In this document: piece after piece, positions 54,698 through 60,000 of the stretch
Layout: each line of letters begins with the position of its first letter
Position numbering within the stretch: position 1 is the stretch's first letter
Assembly (NCBI RefSeq): GCF_910592395.1
Contig: NC_088310.1
Location: 4,225,501 to 4,285,500 of the forward strand
Direction: 5' to 3'
Length of the DNA stretch: 60,000 nucleotides
From: Lineus longissimus
Lineage: Eukaryota; Nemertea; Pilidiophora; Heteronemertea; Lineidae
The notes under the pieces: model-generated
The model's input: only the letters and a program-made list of their open reading frames with translations
Told to the model about the DNA's origin: nothing
The model's database searches: none
Translations under genes and position numbers: made by a program

Positions 54698-54850
54698 AGT
54701 CTAGATGTATATATATTTCATTTTGTATTGGCTGATTGGGCGTGGGCCGCAGTGGAGAACACTTGGACGGCAGTGAAAGTATTCCAATTAAGACGTCCCT
54801 ATAACACATGTTCTAATTGTCGCATGCTTCGTCCTGCGAAAATAAAGTAT
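54698..54850 (+). repeat. Distal 3' UTR block shared with gene 1
   Basis: Counterpart of 31001-31140: a 17-bp identity at 54698 and a 20-bp identity at 54802, followed by AATAAA at 54841. Spacing between the identities is 104 bp here and 94 bp in the gene 1 copy. Confidence 0.7.
54841..54846 (+). promoter_or_regulatory. Distal poly(A) signal, gene 2
   Basis: AATAAA in the block shared with the gene 1 3' end. If used, it gives a 3' UTR of about 5.5 kb. Confidence 0.55.
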
Positions 54851-55075
54851 ACAATGTTAAATATAATCAATAAGTTGCTTCGCTTTCTGTTTGGGGAAGA
54901 TGCATATACATGCAGTGTAAATTCGTCACCCCGGTGTAGAAGTTTGAAGTGTCCTACAGGATAGGATGTCCGGGGAACAAAAGGCGGTATTGACGGTCAT
55001 GGCCACAATAGAACCTTATGCCATAATCCGCCAGAACACAATAGAGGCAGGCACTTCTACAATGGACATCCCGGC

Positions 55076-55225
55076 TGGTGTGGCACGCGGATTAGTCCCT
55101 TGTTAACAACCTGCGGCTAACCTGCAGCTGGTGTAGCAAGAGGGAAAGTCTCCTGTCTTTCACAACCTTTGGCTTGTGGAAGCAGCAGGCAGAGACCCGT
55201 CTTTCTCAACCTGTGGTTACGAAGT
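55076..55225 (+). repeat. Minisatellite, first short segment (forward)
   Basis: About three degenerate monomers in the same orientation as the large right-hand array, with CAGCTGGTGTAGCAAGAGG, TCTTTCACAACC and ACCTGTGGTTAC landmarks. The orientation reverses at about 55225. Confidence 0.7.
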
Positions 55226-57195
55226 TGCTAAAGGGTGGGGACTGTTCCCCCTATACCCTCCCTATACCCCAAGTTGAAAAAGACCGGAAATATTCCTCTT
55301 GCTTCACCAGCAACAAGTTGTAAAAGACCGAGGACTAATGCTACACCACCCTCAATTTGTGAAAAACAGGTGACTTTATTCCTCCTGTTGCAACGGTCGC
55401 AAGTTGATAAATACAGTAAACTATTCCTCCTGCGACGTCTAAAACCGAGGACGGCGGACAGCGACAGGTTGTAAGACGGATGACCAAGTTATGAACGACA
55501 TCGGCTATTTCTCCTGCTACACCGGTCGCAGGTTGTAAAGACCGGGAACTATTCCTCCTGTCACATCATCCCACAAGTTGTGAAAGACAAGCGATGTTGC
55601 CTCCGGGTTTTAAGGCTCAGGTTGTGAAAGACCGCGGACTATTTCTCTTGCAACATCATCCCCCGAGTTGCAAAGTCCGGGAAGTATTCCTCCTACAGGT
55701 TACAAAAGACCGGTGACGTCTCGTGTGCTAATGAAAGACAGTGAACTGTACCCTCTGCTACACAGTCGCAGGATGTAAAAGAACAGAGACCAAACCTCCT
55801 GTTTCCCCAGCAACAAAGTGTGAAAGACAGGGGACTTTCAACACCCGCTATACCAGTTACCGGTTGTGAAGAACAGAAACAAAACCTCCTGCTTCACAAG
55901 CCGCATATTGTGAACGAAAAGGGACCATACCTCCTGTTACACTAGTCACAGGTTGTGAGAGACAGGCGATCAAGTAATGAACGACATGCATGGGACCATT
56001 CCTCCTGCTACACCTGTCGCAGGCTGTGACGGACAGGGACTATTTCTCCTACTGCATCAGCTACCGGTTGTGAAAGACCAGAGACTATACCTCTGGCTTC
56101 ACCATCCACAGTTTGTGGGATACATGTGGCAAATTATGAACGACAGGGGACTATTCCTCACACCACAACTGTCGGAGGTTGTGAAAGACAGGGGAGTATA
56201 CCTCCTGCTTCACCAGCCGAGACACAAGAGACCAAGCTATGAAAGAACAACAGGGGCCATTCATCCTGCTGCATCAGTCACAAGTCGTCAAAGACCGGCA
56301 ACCTAGTTGCGAACGACAGGGGATTATACCTCCTACCTCACCACATACCGGAGATTGTACATCCTGCTTCACCACCGACAGGTTGTGAAGTATATGTGAC
56401 CAAGTTATGCCTGGATAGGGGACTATAACTCCTGCTAAACCAACCATGAGTTGCGATATACAGGGGACTATACCCCCTGCAACACCAGCCACCGGTTGGG
56501 AAAGACCAGAGATTATGCTAAGTACCTCCTGCTTCACCAGCCACAAGTTGTGAGAGACAGATGACTAAGTTATGAATGACAGGGGACAATTTATCCTGTA
56601 ACATAATCGCCAAAGTTTCTTCCTTGTTCAGCAGCGCTGGTTGTGACAGACTGTGGACTTTGTCTCTTGTCACATCATCCCCTAAGTTGTGAAAGACCGG
56701 GACTATTCCTACTTTTTCACCAGCCAAAGGTTGTAAAACAACGAAGACTAGTCCTGTCGCTCTTCTGCTACACCACCCACAACTTATGAAAGACAGGTGA
56801 CTATTTCTCTTGCTACACCAGACGCAAGTTGTAAAAGCAGGAGAATATACATCTGCTACACCAGCCCCAGCAGGTTGTGGAAGACAGGGGACCACCAATT
56901 ACCGGCCGTGAAAGGCCTGAGACCATACATCCGGCTTCACCAGCCACAGGTTGTGAGCTACAGGTGACCAAGGTAATGAAGGACAGGGGACAATTACTCC
57001 TGCTACACCAGTCGCATGTTGTGAAAGACAGGGACTCTACCTCCTGCTACACAAGCAGGGACTATAATCTCCTGCTTTACCAGCCACAGGCTGAGATACA
57101 GCGAGCTAAATTACGAACGACAGGGGACTATTCTTCCTGCTATCCAAGTCGCAGGTTCTGAAAGACAGGATACTTAATTTCTTCCTGTCACTTCA
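55226..57195 (-). repeat. Minisatellite, inverted 2-kb segment
   Basis: About forty diverged monomers of roughly 45 bp with the landmarks CCTCCTGCTACACCAG, GCAGGTTGTGAAAGAC and GGGGACTAT. These are the reverse complement of the right-hand array. Monomers are more diverged than on the right, and a regular higher-order period is not obvious. Confidence 0.8.
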
Positions 57196-57235
57196 TCCCA
57201 CAAGCCAGGCTCTCCTGCGCGAGACCACCTTTAAC

Positions 57236-59525
57236 GGCAGCTGGTGAAGCAGGAGGTGCAGTCCCCTGCCTTTTCACTACCGGCAGGTGGTGTAGCAGGA
57301 GGAATAGACCCCTGCCTTCACAACTTGGTCCACTGTCTCTCACAACCTGTGGCTGGTGTAGCAGGAGGTTCAGTCCCCTGCCTTTTCACTACCGGCAGCT
57401 GGTGTAGCAGGAGGTGCCGTCTCCTGCCTTTTCACAATCTGCAGCTGATGTAGCAGGAGGAATAGACCCCTGCCTTCACAACTTGGTCCACTGTCTCTCA
57501 CAACCTGTGGCTGGTGAAGCCAGAGGTAAAGTCTATGGTCTTTCACAACCGGTAGCTGGTGTAGCAGGAGGTACAGTCCCCTGCCTTTTCACAATCTGCA
57601 GCTGATGTAGCAGAAGGAAGAGTTCCAAGCCTTCTTAACTTGGTCCGCTGTCTCTCACAACCTGTGGCTGGTGAAGCCAGAGGTATAGTCTGTGGTCTTT
57701 CACAACCGGTAGCTGGTGTAGCAGGAGGTACAGTCCTCTGCCTTTTCACAATCTGCAGCTGATGTAGCAGAAGGAAGAGTTCCAAGCCTTCTTAACTTGG
57801 TCCGCTGTCTCTCACAACCTGTGGCTGGTGAAGCCAGAGGTATAGTCTGTGGTCTTTCACAACCGGTAGCTGGTGTAGCAGGAGGTACAGTCCCCTGCCT
57901 TTTCACAATCTGCAGCTGGTGCAGCAGGAGGAATAGGCCCCTGCTTTCACAACTTGGTCGGCTGTCTCTCACAACCTGTGGCTGTTGAAGCAGGAGGTAT
58001 AGTCTATGGTCTTTCACTACCGGCAGCTGGTGTAGCAGGAGGTGCAGTCCCTTGCCTTTTCACAATATGTGGCTGGTGTAGCAGGAGGAGAGACCCCTGC
58101 CTTCACAACTTCGTCCGCTGTCTCTCACAACCTCTGGCTGTTGAAGCAAGAGGTATAATCTATGGTCTTTCATTACCAGTAGCTGGTGTAGCAGGAGGTA
58201 CAGTTCTCTGCATTTTCACGATCTGTGGCTGGTGTAGCAGGAGGAATAGACCCCTGCCTTTACAACTTGGTCCGCTGTCTCGCGCAACCTGTGGCTGTTG
58301 AAGCAGGAGGTATAATCTATGGTCTTTCACTACCAGTAGCTGGTGTAGCAGGAGGAACAGTCCCCTGCCTTTTCACAATCTGCAGCTGATGAAGCAGGAG
58401 GAGTAGACCCCTGCCTTCTCCACTTGGTCCGCTGTCTCTCACAATCTGTGGCTGGTGAAGCAGGAGTTATAGTCTATGGTATTTCACTACCAGTAGCTGG
58501 TCAAGCAGGGGGTGCAGTCTCCGGTGTTTCACAATCTGCGGATGGTGTAGCAGGAGGAATAGTCACCTGTGTTTCACAACTTGGTCCTTTGTCTCTCACA
58601 ACCTGTGGCTGTTGAAACAAGATGTATGGATTCTGGTCTTTCACTACCAGTAGCTGGTGAAGCAGGAGGTACGGTACCAGTCTTTCAGAATCTGTGGCTG
58701 GTGTAGTAAGAAGAATAGACCCCTGCCTTCACAACTTGGTCTGCTGTCTCTTACAACCTGTGGCTGTTGAAGCAGGAGGTATAGTCTCTGGTCTTTCACT
58801 ACCAGTAGCTGGTGTAGCAGGAGGTACGGTCCCAATCTTTCAGAATCTGTGGCTGGTGTAGTAAGAAGAATAGACCCCTGCCTTCACAACTTGGTCTGCT
58901 GTCTCTCACAACCTGTGGCTGGTGAAGCAGGAGGTATAGTCCCCCTGTCTTTCACTACCAGTAGCTGGTTAAGCAGGAAGTGCGGTCCCAGTCTTTCAGA
59001 ATCTGTGGCTGATGTGGTAAGAAGAATAGACCCCTGCCTTCACAACTTGGTCTGCTGTCTCTCACAACCTGTGGCTGTTGAAGCAGGAGGTACAGTCTCT
59101 GGTCTTTCACTACCAGTAGCTGGTGTAGCAGGAGGTACGGTCCCAGTCTTTCACAATCTGCGGATGGTGTAGCAGGATGAATAGCCACCTGTGTTTCACA
59201 ACTTGGTCCTTTGTCTCTCACAACCTGTGGCTGTTGAAACAAGAGGTATAGATTCTGGTCTTTCACTACCAGTAGCTGGTGAAGCAGGAGGTACGGCCCC
59301 AGTCTTTCAGAATCTGTGGCTGGTGTAGTAAGAAGAATAGACCCATGCCTTCACAACTTGGTCTGCTGCCTCTCACAACCTGTGGCTGGTGAAGCAGGAG
59401 GTATAATCCCCCTGTCTTTCACTACCAGTAGCTGGTTTAGCAGGAAGTGCAGTCCCCGGTCTTTCATAATCTGTGGCTGGTGTAAGAGGAATAGTCCCCT
59501 GTCTTTCACAACCGGTAGCTGGTTG
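57236..59525 (+). repeat. Minisatellite, right array with ~156-bp higher-order unit
   Basis: Monomers of 44-46 bp (GGCTGGTGTAGCAGGAGG ... TCTTTCACAA) are grouped as three full monomers plus a ~22-bp truncated one. The landmark ACAACCTGTGGCTG (with minor variants) occurs 14 times, from 57342 to 59375, at spacings of 155-158 bp. Short frames run through it but frameshifts and stops interrupt them. Confidence 0.9.
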
Positions 59526-59778
59526 TGTGGTATCAGGTACCACCCAAGTCGTACTTCAGGTAGTACTTGAAGGCATTGGAGGATTTACAACCCAATCAGT
59601 TGTCCTGTATCAGCCATTAGGAAATGACTTGCATGATGCTATGGCAGACGGCATCAGAAACCTCAACAGAGCCACATCAGTTGTAAAGTCTGGTAGAATT
59701 TCAGATGTCACAAGCGACATGGCCCTGCTGCATTTCCCCGATGCTGACATCTTGCAAGTGATCTATCTATTGGCCTGA
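59473..59778 (+). CDS. Possible 3' coding end joined to the minisatellite
   Basis: An open frame begins in the last minisatellite monomers (SQPVAG) and runs into about 85 non-repetitive residues, including YQPLGNDLHDAMADG and LLHFPDADILQVIYLLA, ending at TGA. AATAAA follows at 59891. I do not recognise the protein. Continuity of the repeat frame into the unique part raises the possibility that the monomers (15 codons each) were once coding. It could equally be chance: no splice sites or start are convincing. Confidence 0.25.
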   Translation: MAGVRGIVPCLSQPVAGCVVSGTTQVVLQVVLEGIGGFTTQSVVLYQPLGNDLHDAMADGIRNLNRATSVVKSGRISDVTSDMALLHFPDADILQVIYLLA

Positions 59779-60000
59779 CTTTGGACATGAGAAGTACACA
59801 AGACTTACAGTGAAGGAAAACCCAGGATATGACGTTTTATACAGTTTATTGATATCACATTGGTGGATGTTTACAAAACAAATACACACAAATAAAATAT
59901 TTTTTGCTACATTACATACATAACTTTGATACATACATTTATTTTCAAAGATTTAACACTTACTATACATAGACTCACATGTAGAGTGCTAAAAGCATGT
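59779..60000. other. AT-rich end of window with AATAAA on both strands
   Basis: AATAAA is at 59891-59896 on the plus strand. A minus-strand AATAAA lies near 59940. The stretch could be the 3' UTR of the small frame just upstream, or of a minus-strand gene beyond the window. Confidence 0.3.

Larger units (their letters stand above)
49308..54865 (+). other. 3' UTR of gene 2 (predicted, about 5.5 kb)
   Basis: No coding potential is supported after the stop. AATAAA occurs at 50170 and 54841, the latter within the block shared with the gene 1 3' end. The stretch also holds a TTAA-flanked inverted-repeat element (51235-51446), a hairpin (53930-54010) and degenerate short repeats (about 54205-54320). 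If only the proximal signal is used, most of this would instead be intergenic. Confidence 0.5.

Noticed and set aside
57236-59525. Regularly spaced repeats as a possible CRISPR array
   Set aside because: Units are contiguous, degenerate and without unique spacers, and the context is animal DNA. It is a minisatellite.

Overview
The window is animal nuclear DNA. It has long non-coding stretches, a phase-consistent GT-AG intron, AATAAA poly(A) signals, MITE-like inverted repeats and minisatellites. The two large open reading frames belong to the AHNAK (desmoyokin) family of giant scaffold proteins. Their composition (Gly/Asp/Lys-rich, with His-Asp and Ser-Asp runs) differs from vertebrate AHNAK, so I infer a marine invertebrate. 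The frequent AGGCCT-type motifs in the non-coding DNA would fit an echinoderm, hemichordate or similar animal, but the species cannot be fixed from the sequence alone.

Layout. 1-8933 is non-coding upstream or intron sequence of gene 1; its first coding exon is either hidden here as a very short exon or lies outside the window. 8934-9078 and 9733-28379 are two exons of gene 1. Joined, they encode a complete PDZ domain followed by about 6,200 residues of repeats and a Ser/Thr/Met-rich tail. 28380 to about 31155 is its 3' UTR, with a TTAA-flanked MITE-like element inside. About 31156-34730 is intergenic, with a dispersed-looking repeat and a CpG-dense patch. A TATA box at 34734 precedes gene 2 (34809-49307), an uninterrupted 4,832-residue frame without a PDZ domain. 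49308 to about 54865 is the gene 2 3' UTR, with a second TTAA-flanked element. 55076-59525 is a minisatellite of ~45-bp monomers, organised in its right part into ~156-bp higher-order units, whose orientation flips twice. A small frame (59473-59778) followed by AATAAA ends the window.

Relationship of the genes. Both proteins share a collinear ~430-500 residue block near the C terminus (20941-22235 and 47281-48765), and a homologous block surrounds the distal poly(A) signal of each (31001-31140 and 54698-54850). I read this as a tandem gene duplication that kept the 3' end. Gene 1 retained or gained the PDZ and a 168-bp repeat array. Gene 2 lacks the PDZ and shows no intron within its coding sequence. 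Both are expected to be cytoplasmic or submembrane scaffold proteins; no signal peptide or membrane segment is seen.
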